Part shown: in pieces, positions 29,478 to 38,063 of the stretch
How positions within the stretch are numbered: position 1 is the stretch's first letter
How the letters are laid out: the number at the start of each line of letters is the position of its first letter
Assembly: GCF_026262645.1 (NCBI RefSeq)
Contig: NZ_SHNO01000001.1
Span: 372,001-436,000, forward strand
Direction: 5' to 3'
Origin: Candidatus Marimicrobium litorale
GTDB taxonomy: Bacteria; Pseudomonadota; Gammaproteobacteria; Pseudomonadales; Halieaceae
Length of the DNA: 64,000 nucleotides
Program-made: the position numbers and the translations under genes
Notes under the pieces: generated by a model
What the model was told of the DNA's origin: nothing
What the model saw: the letters and a program-made list of their open reading frames with translations, nothing else
The model's database searches: none

Positions 29478-31115
29478 TTGAGAAACGCACGCAAACTCAA
29501 ACGTACCGAAGAGCAGATGGACAGGGCATCCACCTACGAGCAGTGGAGTAGCGCTGCCCGCGAGCACGATGAGCTTTCCGGGCAGGCGCGCTGGCGCCAG
29601 GTGGACCAGACAAGTCAGTACGATTATGCACAGATCCGCTTGCGGCTGGACAAGCTCCGCAGTCTTCGCTCGCGACATGATTATCAAGGGCTCATGTTTA
29701 CCCTCAACGAGGGGATTCACGGCAATATGGGAGGGATGGGGCGCCATTCGTTGTATACGCGAGCGAAATTCGGCACCAAATACCTCATCGAACAATATAT
29801 TGCCGAGGTAGAGGATTCGCTGCGCTTTATCGCGGAGCTGGACAGCGAGGAAATCAGTGAACAGGAAAAGCTTGATTTCTTCTATCGCGCCAATATTTGT
29901 TTCGGACGTTCTGCGCTGATGCTGAGCGGCGGCGGAGTGCTGGGTTTTTACCACCTTGGGGTCGTCAAGACCCTACTGGACGAGGGCCTTTTGCCAAGGG
30001 TTATATCCGGCTCCAGTGCCGGTTCTATTGTCGCTGGCGCACTGGGTACTCACACGGACCCTGAGTTGGAGAAGTTTTATGATCCGGCCAATATACTGAC
30101 CGAAGCCCGCAGCGAAGCCGGCACGTTTTTGCGCATGTTTTTCGGGGCTAATCCGCAAATTGATGTGAGGGACCTGGAGGAGCTCATCGCTAGAATGATC
30201 CCCGACCTCACCTTCCAGGAGGCTTACGAAAAGACAGGGCGGCAGATCAGTATCTCAATCGCGCCGGCGGAGGTGCACCAGCGTTCTCGTTTGCTCAACG
30301 CCATTACCTCGCCCAACGTATTTATTCGCTCTGCTGTGATGGCATCTTGTGCTGTGCCCGGAGTCTTTCCACCTGTAACTCTCATGGCGAAAAATCAGCA
30401 TGACGAGGCGCAACCCTACCTGCCCACCAGGCGTTGGGTGGATGGCTCCATTGCCGATGACCTGCCTGCCAAGCGTTTGCAGCGCCTTTACAGCACCAAT
30501 CATTTTATAGTCAGCATGGTAAACCCTATCGCCATACCGTTCCTGAAGAACGACGGGGACCGCAATGCCATGGTTTCTGCTCTGGGTGGCCTTGGCGTCG
30601 GTGTAGGTCGTGAAATACTCAATTTTTACCGTGGTATGGTGCAGAAGCGGGGGGAGAGCTGGCCACGATTCAACCTGCTGATGAACAGTGTGCATGCCCT
30701 GGTTGATCAAGAGTACAGTGGCGACATTAATATTGTGCCCAGCTTTAACTGGTACAACCCTGCCAAGTTGTTGTCGCACCTCTCCGAGAAGGACCTGCTC
30801 GACCTGATGGAAGGGGGTCAGCGTTCAGCGTATCCGGTGGTTGAAGCCATTCGCAGCTGTACGCTGATCAGTCGCACAATGGAAGAGATTCTGCATCGCT
30901 TCGAGCATGGTGATCTGCGTCCCGACTCCGCAGAGTATCATCGTCCGCGCACATCCCGGCGACGTCCGCCGCCAATACGTGCCGATGGAATGGGTAAGTC
31001 AGATAAGGGCAAGCCCCGTGCTCGCAAGAAAACTGCAACGGTCAAAAAAGGCTCTGCCACGCGTAAGGCGGCCAAGAGAAAACCTGGTAGCGGTGGGTCG
31101 AAAAAAGCGGCCTGA
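29478..31115 (+). CDS. Patatin-like phospholipase (DUF3336) with basic C-terminal tail
   Basis: 545-aa lipid acyl hydrolase. Residues 20-135 are the DUF3336 domain found in yeast Tgl-type lipases and bacterial relatives. The patatin core follows: oxyanion motif GGGVLGFYHLG (151-161), GSSAGS with nucleophile Ser180, and the catalytic Asp in RWVDGSIADDLP. The last 45 residues are almost all Lys, Arg, Ala, Gly and Ser, like a histone H1 or AlgP tail. The TTG at 29478 is the start, with AGGAG ten bases upstream. A role in triacylglycerol or phospholipid turnover is inferred from the family. Confidence 0.9.
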   Translation: MRNARKLKRTEEQMDRASTYEQWSSAAREHDELSGQARWRQVDQTSQYDYAQIRLRLDKLRSLRSRHDYQGLMFTLNEGIHGNMGGMGRHSLYTRAKFGTKYLIEQYIAEVEDSLRFIAELDSEEISEQEKLDFFYRANICFGRSALMLSGGGVLGFYHLGVVKTLLDEGLLPRVISGSSAGSIVAGALGTHTDPELEKFYDPANILTEARSEAGTFLRMFFGANPQIDVRDLEELIARMIPDLTFQEAYEKTGRQISISIAPAEVHQRSRLLNAITSPNVFIRSAVMASCAVPGVFPPVTLMAKNQHDEAQPYLPTRRWVDGSIADDLPAKRLQRLYSTNHFIVSMVNPIAIPFLKNDGDRNAMVSALGGLGVGVGREILNFYRGMVQKRGESWPRFNLLMNSVHALVDQEYSGDINIVPSFNWYNPAKLLSHLSEKDLLDLMEGGQRSAYPVVEAIRSCTLISRTMEEILHRFEHGDLRPDSAEYHRPRTSRRRPPPIRADGMGKSDKGKPRARKKTATVKKGSATRKAAKRKPGSGGSKKAA

Positions 31116-31132
31116 CAGACGATGTGTATCGC

Positions 31133-32026
31133 CTAGCGTCTCGCTAACTCGACGTCTGCGGTTGTCTCAGCGCGCCCTGCAGCAGCGGTCGTAGAGATTG
31201 AATAGTGATCATCCAACCCTGGCTTCCAGCCGGGGGGGTTGGTCCATAGCTGTTTTACTCTTATCAGCGACCGCGTCCTGACGGTATCTTTTAGCAGACT
31301 GAGCCACTCCGTGAACGCGATTCGAATCGGGTTATAGGTGCCGATATTGTTAATGAGGCCGTAGCGCACCGGGGCAACCTCCGGCTCAAAGGTCCCAAAC
31401 AGGCGATCCCAGATGATCAGGAGATTGGCATAGTTTTTATCGATATACTCCGGGTTGGAGCCATGATGAGCGCGGTGATGAGAAGGGGTAGTGAAAAACC
31501 ACTCCAGCGGCGCGGGCAGTTTACGTATGGTTTCTGTATGCGTCCAGAAACCATAGATGGTTGCGACAGCCCCGGCGCTTGCGATCACAAGTGGATGAAA
31601 GCCCAGCAGAGGCAGTGGCCAGTAAAACAGAACAATGGTCAACGGCCCGGTCGGTGATTGACGCAGAGCGGTGCCATAGTTCATCTGTTCGCTGGAATGA
31701 TGAACCACGTGTGCGCACCATAGGAACCGCACCCGGTGTGAGCAGCGGTGATACCAGTAAAAGCAAAAGTCCAGAACGATGAGCGTAAAAATCCACTGCA
31801 GCGGCCCGTTGTCCAGTTCGAATAGCCTGAACTGATAGAGGAAAAAATACAGCCCGACAATCGCCCCCTGGGCGCCCAACTTGACCACAATGTTCATAGA
31901 TAGCTGCGACATCGACGCGGCGAAGTCCCTCCCCACATAAACCTGTTGGCCACGCCACGCGCTGAAGATCGCCTCGGTCAGTATGAGAAGGGCAAATATC
32001 GGCAGAGCGTAGGTGATCAAGTCCAT
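31133..32026 (-). CDS. Sterol desaturase / fatty acid hydroxylase family protein
   Basis: 297-aa integral membrane di-iron oxidase family member. Membrane helices fill the N-terminal half. The His motifs are in order: HRCSH, HVVHHSS and, near the end, HHRAHHG, with an extra His in FWTHTET. This is the eight-His di-iron set of the family (C-4 sterol oxidase, hydroxylases). The ATG at 32026 is preferred over 32053 because the hydrophobic start begins there. It is convergent with the patatin gene, 17 bases apart. The substrate is unknown. Confidence 0.88.
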   Translation of the reverse strand: MDLITYALPIFALLILTEAIFSAWRGQQVYVGRDFAASMSQLSMNIVVKLGAQGAIVGLYFFLYQFRLFELDNGPLQWIFTLIVLDFCFYWYHRCSHRVRFLWCAHVVHHSSEQMNYGTALRQSPTGPLTIVLFYWPLPLLGFHPLVIASAGAVATIYGFWTHTETIRKLPAPLEWFFTTPSHHRAHHGSNPEYIDKNYANLLIIWDRLFGTFEPEVAPVRYGLINNIGTYNPIRIAFTEWLSLLKDTVRTRSLIRVKQLWTNPPGWKPGLDDHYSISTTAAAGRAETTADVELARR

Positions 32027-32161
32027 GCGCAGATGATAACCAAGGCGCATCAATCGCGCAAAAAAAGTTGTTTTCCTGGGGGTTCACTCATCGCTGGGAC
32101 CGAAATTCTGGCTCCCCATTAATTTTTGTTACTATAGAGAATCAAGCCGCATGGATCTGCT

Positions 32162-33199
32162 ATGAAAAATTTCCTGCTAGGGGTGCTGTCAATCATCATT
32201 GCGCTATTTTTCCTGTTTATTTTGGGAGAGCTTGTTGCGCGCGCATACTTTGCCTACGACGAGCAGAGCCAAAGCGAAAAGCTTTTTAGCAGCCTCACTC
32301 TGGACGACGAACTGGGTTGGCGGCCCTCATCAAATTACAGGTTCTCTGGTAAATTACGGGACGCCAGCGGAGAGCTATACCCTGTGGAGTTGTCTACTGA
32401 CTCTCAGGGGTTCAGGAGTTACGGCAACCCGGAGGCAGACGAGCGTAAAAAAGTTCTGTTTCTTGGCGATTCCTTCACGCAGGCTATGCAGGTTTCTGAC
32501 GACAAGACCTACTACGCGCTTCTGGGTGAAGCGATGGATATCGAGGTTTTTGCTTATGGCGTGGACGGTTATGGCAGTTTGCAAGAGTACATGGTGCTCG
32601 ACAAGTATGTAGATGAGATAAAGCCTGATGCCGTCATCATTCAGTTTTGTCCTAATGACATAATCAACAACCATCCTGATCTGGAGAGGCGCAGCAATTT
32701 CAATCGCATGGGCTTGCGTCGTCCTTATTTGGTCGATGGTGAAGTGGTTTATACTACGGCCGCCAGTGTTCCGCGCTTGCGTCAGTTCGCTGCCAGCTAC
32801 TCAAAACTGCTTTATACCGTTATCCGAAAAATCGATCGCCTTACTGCAAATCGACACACATCGATAGAGCGGGTCGTGCGGGAGGAGGGTATGAATAATC
32901 CTCTGTTTCGTGAATCGCTGGAGGTGATCGATCAGGTGTTGGCAAAGGTGATGGCGCGCGTGCCTGAAGGAACAGACGTGTTTGCTTTTTCATCTCACTG
33001 GGGCAGACCCTACCATCCAGCATTCATTGAGGTAGCAGAGAAAAACGGTATCCGCTTCATCAATGGCAATGGGCGGGGTCTGGACATGGCAGAGAAGAAG
33101 GGTGTGACTATCAAGGCTGCAGACACCGCACACTGGAACAATGAGGGGCACCGTATTGTTGCCAATACGCTACAGCGCTATCTTGAAAAAATTTGGTAG
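32162..33199 (+). CDS. SGNH/GDSL-type hydrolase, membrane-anchored
   Basis: 345-aa protein with an N-terminal membrane helix (about 5-25). The SGNH core shows block I FLGDSFTQ with Ser104, the Gly of block II in YGVDGYGS, the Asn of block III in FCPNDIINN, and the Asp/His of block V in DTAHWNNEGH near the C-terminus. The active site should face the periplasm. Such proteins deacetylate or esterify cell-surface glycans, or hydrolyse lipids; which applies is not clear. It stands alone, ending eight bases before the convergent dehydrogenase. Confidence 0.87.
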   Translation: MKNFLLGVLSIIIALFFLFILGELVARAYFAYDEQSQSEKLFSSLTLDDELGWRPSSNYRFSGKLRDASGELYPVELSTDSQGFRSYGNPEADERKKVLFLGDSFTQAMQVSDDKTYYALLGEAMDIEVFAYGVDGYGSLQEYMVLDKYVDEIKPDAVIIQFCPNDIINNHPDLERRSNFNRMGLRRPYLVDGEVVYTTAASVPRLRQFAASYSKLLYTVIRKIDRLTANRHTSIERVVREEGMNNPLFRESLEVIDQVLAKVMARVPEGTDVFAFSSHWGRPYHPAFIEVAEKNGIRFINGNGRGLDMAEKKGVTIKAADTAHWNNEGHRIVANTLQRYLEKIW

Positions 33200-33207
33200 G
33201 AGGCGGG

Positions 33208-34431
33208 CTATTGACCCGCGTAACGTTTGATAACGGCCTTGCCTAGCGCCATCTGGTGCACCTGATCCGGCCCATCGGCCTGACGACACCAGCGCGCATA
33301 GTTGAACGCCTCGGCCATCGGGTAGTCCTCGGTCAATCCGCCGGCGCCGTGCATTTGCATACAGCGATCGATAACCGTTTGTGCCATCAGCGGAACGCTG
33401 ACCTTGCTGGCGGCAATCAGGTCCATGGCTTCCTTTGCTCCGACTTCGTCCATTTTCTGGCAGGTCTTAAGCACCAGCAGGCGCATCATCTCGATCTCCG
33501 AGAAGCTCTTGGCAATATCCTCTCGTACGGATTGATGCTGGCTCAACGTGCGGCCAAAGGTGGTGCGCTCCTCAACTCTTTTGCAGGTCATCTCAAGGGA
33601 GCGTTGTGCCGATCCGATAAGGCGCATGCAGTGGTGAATGCGACCCGGACCGAGTCGCCCTTGTGCGATCTCGAAGCCACGCCCCTCGCCCAGTAGGACA
33701 TTTTCGAGTGGAACGCGCACGTTTTCGAATACAAGCTCCGCATGTCCAAGCGGGGCGTCATCGTAGCCCAGTGTGGTGAGTGGACGAATGATGCTGAGAC
33801 CGGGTGTCTCCTTCGGCACCAGTACCTGGGTTTGTTGCTTGTGTCGGCTCGGATTTTCTGGATCAGACTTGCCCATGACAATAAATATTTTACAGCGTTC
33901 ATAGAGAGCGCCTGTAATAAACCACTTGCGCCCGTTGAGTACCCACTCATCTTCTTCTTGCGTGATACTCAGTTCGATGTTGGTCGCGTCGGAAGAGGCA
34001 ACCTGCGGCTCTGTCATGGCATATGAGGAACGGATATCGCCATTCAGTAACGGCCTTAACCACCTGTCCTGTTGCGCTTCGGTTGCGTACTTCATAAACA
34101 CTTCCATGTTGCCCGTGTCCGGCGCATTGCAGTTGAAGACTTCAGGGGACCACAGCACGCGGCCCATGATCTCGGCTAGAGGTGCATAATCAAGGTTGCT
34201 CAGGCCGCCGTGATCGCTGAATTGTGCTAATGATGGGGGAATATACAGGTTCCATAAGCCGGCAGTCTTCGCCTTTTCTTTTAGCTCATCCATAATGGGC
34301 AAGGGCGAAAAGCGGTTTTCCGCACTGTGTAATTGCTGCGCGTATTCTCTCTCGCGGGGATAAATATGCTCGTCCATAAACACGCTGAGTTGAGCTTGAT
34401 ATTGTCGGGATTTCTCGCTGAATTCAGACAT
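33208..34431 (-). CDS. Acyl-CoA dehydrogenase, ACAD10/11-like
   Basis: 407-aa FAD enzyme of the acyl-CoA dehydrogenase fold. FAD/substrate-binding sequence is visible in YAMTEPQVASSDATN and GRKWFITGA, with GRTLSQHQSVREDIA and QMHGAGGLTEDYP later. The LGPGRIHHCMRLIG and ADGPDQVHQM motifs are typical of the dehydrogenase domain of ACAD10/11 and of bacterial LvaC-like proteins. The usual YEG catalytic Glu near the end is not seen. The ATG at 34431 begins the conserved part. It is the last gene of the kinase-ECH-thiolase operon, with 199 bases before it. It may remove phosphate from 4-phosphoacyl-CoA rather than do simple beta-oxidation. Confidence 0.88.
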   Translation of the reverse strand: MSEFSEKSRQYQAQLSVFMDEHIYPREREYAQQLHSAENRFSPLPIMDELKEKAKTAGLWNLYIPPSLAQFSDHGGLSNLDYAPLAEIMGRVLWSPEVFNCNAPDTGNMEVFMKYATEAQQDRWLRPLLNGDIRSSYAMTEPQVASSDATNIELSITQEEDEWVLNGRKWFITGALYERCKIFIVMGKSDPENPSRHKQQTQVLVPKETPGLSIIRPLTTLGYDDAPLGHAELVFENVRVPLENVLLGEGRGFEIAQGRLGPGRIHHCMRLIGSAQRSLEMTCKRVEERTTFGRTLSQHQSVREDIAKSFSEIEMMRLLVLKTCQKMDEVGAKEAMDLIAASKVSVPLMAQTVIDRCMQMHGAGGLTEDYPMAEAFNYARWCRQADGPDQVHQMALGKAVIKRYAGQ

Positions 34432-34630
34432 GGGTAGGTCTCTATCTGGTGCTGCGCGGGTGATACGCAGGTTATGTATGAGTCGCTTGCTGCGGTCGAT
34501 GTGATGAGAGCAACAAGCGCACTGTACGTGTGGAAAGTGCGCTGTAGCCGCGGCAGGGTGAGTGCTCGCTCGTGTGTCCAGTGAAGTCTGGCAGCGGCGA
34601 TTGATCAGCGACCAATCGCCGGGCTGATTG

Positions 34631-35866
34631 CTAGATACGCTCAATAATGATGGCGGGCGCCATTCCTCCGGCGGCACACATCGTCACAAGACCAAACTGT
34701 TGGTCACGCCGCTCCAGTTCATCCAACAGGGTGCCGATGAGCAGTGAGCCCGTCGCGCCGATCGGATGGCCGAGGGCCATGGCGCCGCCGTTGACGTTGA
34801 CCCTGTCACGGGGTAGGTCAAGGTCGCGGATAAACTTTTCTGCGACTACGGCGAATGCTTCGTTGATTTCAAAAAGATCGATGTCGCTTAGCGACATGCC
34901 GGCCTTTTTTAGTACTTTGTGCGCGGCGGGCACCGGTGCATTGAGCATTAAAGTAGGGCAGTCGCCCATGTTGCACATCGCTTTGATACGCGCTCGCGGC
35001 TTCATGCCGTGTGCTTTTGCGTAGTCTGGCGAGGCGAGCAGAACAGCGCCCGCGCCATCAACCACGCCGGATGAGTTGCCTGCATGATGTACGTGAGTGA
35101 TCTCAAGATCAGGGTATTTTTGATGCACCATGGCGCGATAGGTAACGCCTGAATCATCCAGTGGATAGTCAGCTATGGCGGCAAAAGAGGGCTGTAGCCC
35201 CGCCAGTCCCTCGGCAGTGGTCTGCGGCCTTGGGAATTCTTCCTTATCAAGCGCAAGCGTGCCATCTGTGGAATAGACCGGTACAAGGCTCTTGTCAAAA
35301 TGCCCGTTGTCTATGGCATTCTTGGCATTGTTCTGAGATACCAATGCCAGCGCATCCAGAGCGACACGATCGATTCCCTCAAGTGTGGCGATAGCATCGG
35401 CGCATACGCCCTGGTGAGGCTGTGGATGCATGTCACGTAGAGCGAGATTGCCGTTGTCCATGAAGGGGCTCATAGCCGCGCCTTCCTCGCCGTAAATAGA
35501 CATCATCTCTGCGCCGCCGCCGATCACGAGATCTTCTGTGCCGGACATGATGCTCATTGCGGCGAGGTTGACTGAAGTGATACCCGAGCCGCAGAAGCGA
35601 TCCAGTGTCATGCCGCTGGAGCGAATGTCATAGCCTGCTTCCAGGGCGGACATGCGAGCCAGGTCGCCGCTCTGGCGGCCGCGTTGCGAACTGGTTCCGA
35701 AGATGACGTCGTCGACAGCGGCGGTATCCAGCTTATTGCGCTCGGCAATCGCTTTTAAGACTGTTGCGCCCAGGTGCTGCGGGTGCTGGTCGGCTAACGA
35801 GCCTTTACCTTTTTTGCCGATGCCTCGCGGGGTGCGGCAGTGATCAATAATCCAGGCTTCTGACAT
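34631..35866 (-). CDS. Thiolase (acetyl-CoA acyltransferase)
   Basis: 411-aa thiolase that cleaves 3-oxoacyl-CoA with CoA. The nucleophile Cys92 is in DRFCGSGITSVN. The His is in ALGHPIGATGS and the second Cys is in VTMCAAGGMAPA, so all catalytic residues are present. GAGGAG lies twelve bases before the ATG at 35866; the open frame upstream overlaps the crotonase gene. It follows that gene by 25 bases and is very probably cotranscribed. It could be the final step of the operon's beta-oxidation-like route. Confidence 0.93.
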   Translation of the reverse strand: MSEAWIIDHCRTPRGIGKKGKGSLADQHPQHLGATVLKAIAERNKLDTAAVDDVIFGTSSQRGRQSGDLARMSALEAGYDIRSSGMTLDRFCGSGITSVNLAAMSIMSGTEDLVIGGGAEMMSIYGEEGAAMSPFMDNGNLALRDMHPQPHQGVCADAIATLEGIDRVALDALALVSQNNAKNAIDNGHFDKSLVPVYSTDGTLALDKEEFPRPQTTAEGLAGLQPSFAAIADYPLDDSGVTYRAMVHQKYPDLEITHVHHAGNSSGVVDGAGAVLLASPDYAKAHGMKPRARIKAMCNMGDCPTLMLNAPVPAAHKVLKKAGMSLSDIDLFEINEAFAVVAEKFIRDLDLPRDRVNVNGGAMALGHPIGATGSLLIGTLLDELERRDQQFGLVTMCAAGGMAPAIIIERI

Positions 35867-35891
35867 GGTGCTACTCCTCTTTAGTATATGC

Positions 35892-36656
35892 TTACTTGCC
35901 TTTCCAGTTCGGCGCGCGTTTTTCTGCGAAGGCAACTGAGCCCTCGATAGCATCCTCGCTGCCGAAAACCGGCATAACCAGCTCCTGCTGCTTGGCCCAC
36001 ATTTCCGCTGATGACCAGTCTCCGGATTCCAGTATGACCTGTTTACTGACGGCGACGGCCAAGGGGCCATTTGAGACGATGCGGCCAGCCAGCGCCTTTG
36101 CAGCTTCGAGCGCGGTACCTGCGGGTACGACTTCATTCACCAGTCCCATCTCGGCCGCCCTTTGGGCAGAAATGAAATCGCCAGTGAGAGCCATTTCCAT
36201 AGCGAGGCGGGGCGGAATCTGCCGGGGCAGTTTCATCAGGCCACCGGCTGCCGCCGCCAGTCCGCGTTTCACTTCGGGTATCCCGAACTTGGCATTGTCC
36301 GCAGTAACGATAAGGTCACAAGAGATAGCAAGCTCCAGTCCACCTGCGAGGGCATAGCCTTCCACGGCTGCAATCAGAGGCTTGCGCGGTGTGGCCTCGG
36401 TTAAACCGGCGAAACCGCGCCCCTCCACCGTGGGCATCTCGCCACTGACGAAAGCTTTCAGGTCCATGCCGGCGCAAAAGGTGCCGCCAGCGCCGGTGAT
36501 AATGGCTACACTGATAGCGTCGTTGCTATCCAGTTCATCCATTGCAGCAGCGACGCCCTCGGCCAGCGCCCGATTGGCTGCGTTCTTGGCTTTGGGGCGG
36601 TTGAGAGTGACGGTCATGATGCCGTCGGCTATGTCTACCAGTACTTCATCACTCAT
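35892..36656 (-). CDS. Enoyl-CoA hydratase (crotonase)
   Basis: 254-aa crotonase that adds water to 2-enoyl-CoA. Oxyanion-hole segments are GTFCAGMDLKA and YALAGGLELAIS. Both catalytic glutamates appear to be present, one in FGIPEVKRG and one in LAMEMALTG, so true hydratase activity is likely. The C-terminus EKRAPNWKGK is typical. It is the second gene of operon 1, between the kinase (62 bases upstream) and thiolase genes. Confidence 0.91.
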   Translation of the reverse strand: MSDEVLVDIADGIMTVTLNRPKAKNAANRALAEGVAAAMDELDSNDAISVAIITGAGGTFCAGMDLKAFVSGEMPTVEGRGFAGLTEATPRKPLIAAVEGYALAGGLELAISCDLIVTADNAKFGIPEVKRGLAAAAGGLMKLPRQIPPRLAMEMALTGDFISAQRAAEMGLVNEVVPAGTALEAAKALAGRIVSNGPLAVAVSKQVILESGDWSSAEMWAKQQELVMPVFGSEDAIEGSVAFAEKRAPNWKGK

Positions 36657-36718
36657 GGCGGTGTATCCTTTAACGGTTTATTGAATGGATTGCCCATCGG
36701 TAGACGGGCCTCGTGAAT

Positions 36719-37741
36719 CTAGTCGATTAATGTTACGGCGATACCGGCCAGGCCTTTGACGCCGTCTGAATTTGAATGGGCGTCCGCGCTGGAGGCAGTG
36801 CCTATCTGTGCTCTCTTGACGATGCCCTGCATAATAGCCGCGAGTCGGAATAGAGAAAAGACGAGGTAGAAATTCCAGTTCTCGATTCCGTCCCTGCCGG
36901 TGCGCTCGCAATATCGCGCGATGTATTCCTCATCGGTGGGAATCCCCAGTGATGTGCGGTCCACGCCGGCAAGGCCCTTGATGCGCCCCTCGCTCGGCAG
37001 CATCCAGGCCATGCATTGATTGGCAAGATCGGCCAGCGGGTGGCCGAGAGTGGACAGCTCCCAGTCAAGCAGCGCAATAACCTCAGGTTGGCTAGGGTGG
37101 AACATCATGTTGTCCAGTCGGTAGTCGCCGTGAACCAGACTGAGGGTACCATCATCTTCGGGCATCTCTTGCTCGAGCCATGTCATCAGCGTCTCCATGG
37201 AAGCGATGTGCTCGGTTTCTGATGCACGATATTGCTTGCCCCATCGACTCAGTTGGCGCTCAAAATAGTTGCCGGGACGTCCATAGTCTGACAGGCCCAC
37301 CGCATCGATATCGACATTGTGCAGTGCTGCCATAGTTTTGTTCATTGCATCGTAGATCGCGGCGCGTTCCGCGTTGTCGGAAGCCTCTGGCAGTTGTGGG
37401 TCCCAGAGAATACGCCCCTCCTTATACTCCATGACATAGAACATCGAACCGATGACTGAATCGTCCTCGCACAGCACATGTGTGTTGGGCACCGGCACAT
37501 CAGTATCGCGCAGGGCGCTGATGACGCGGAATTCCCTGTCTACCGCGTGGGCGGATTTCAGCAGTTCACCGGGCGGTTTGCGGCGCAGTACGTAGGGTTG
37601 CCCGTTGGCGTCGAACAATTTGAAGGTAGGGTTGGATTGCCCCCCATCAAATTTTTCCGCTGTTAGAGGACCGGTGAAGCTGGGTATTGTGCGCTGCAGA
37701 TAATCACTGAGACTCTTTATATCCATATTTTGCGTATTCAT
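36719..37741 (-). CDS. APH-family phosphotransferase, LvaA / ACAD10-11 kinase-like
   Basis: 340-aa kinase-fold protein. It has FDGGQSNPTFKL (Gly-rich loop), YVLRRKPPGELL (ATP Lys), the catalytic loop VHGDYRLDNMMFHP and the metal-binding LLDWELSTLGHP. This is the subgroup that forms the N-terminal half of ACAD10/11 and includes LvaA, which phosphorylates 4-hydroxyacyl-CoA, rather than antibiotic kinases. The ATG at 37741 is chosen because family sequence starts about 20 codons later. Gene order kinase-ECH-thiolase-ACAD supports a role in hydroxyacyl-CoA breakdown. It is the first gene of the operon. Confidence 0.87.
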   Translation of the reverse strand: MNTQNMDIKSLSDYLQRTIPSFTGPLTAEKFDGGQSNPTFKLFDANGQPYVLRRKPPGELLKSAHAVDREFRVISALRDTDVPVPNTHVLCEDDSVIGSMFYVMEYKEGRILWDPQLPEASDNAERAAIYDAMNKTMAALHNVDIDAVGLSDYGRPGNYFERQLSRWGKQYRASETEHIASMETLMTWLEQEMPEDDGTLSLVHGDYRLDNMMFHPSQPEVIALLDWELSTLGHPLADLANQCMAWMLPSEGRIKGLAGVDRTSLGIPTDEEYIARYCERTGRDGIENWNFYLVFSLFRLAAIMQGIVKRAQIGTASSADAHSNSDGVKGLAGIAVTLID

Positions 37742-38063
37742 ACGTTGGTATATTTCCTGGTTCTGTAGGGCTCTCAGAGGTGCTGCCAGAGTCTGTGCCG
37801 AGGCTGGTTGGGGAACAATGACAGTCGCAAACAAATAAATAGACCCTAACTGACAAGCGAGGCGGGGAGTATGGGGTAGTTGGGGGGACAATGCACCTGC
37901 CCCCGGGCTATCCAGCCCATTTCGTTTGCTTGTATATCGTCATTTGTCATGGTTTCATGATGGCTGCGCGTTTCCTCACGAAAAGGGGGTGGTGCGGGCA
38001 CCCTCTCGGTTTTCACGGGGGTGCAGAAGAATACGATACAAACACTGCGTTTCGGAGTGGGCA

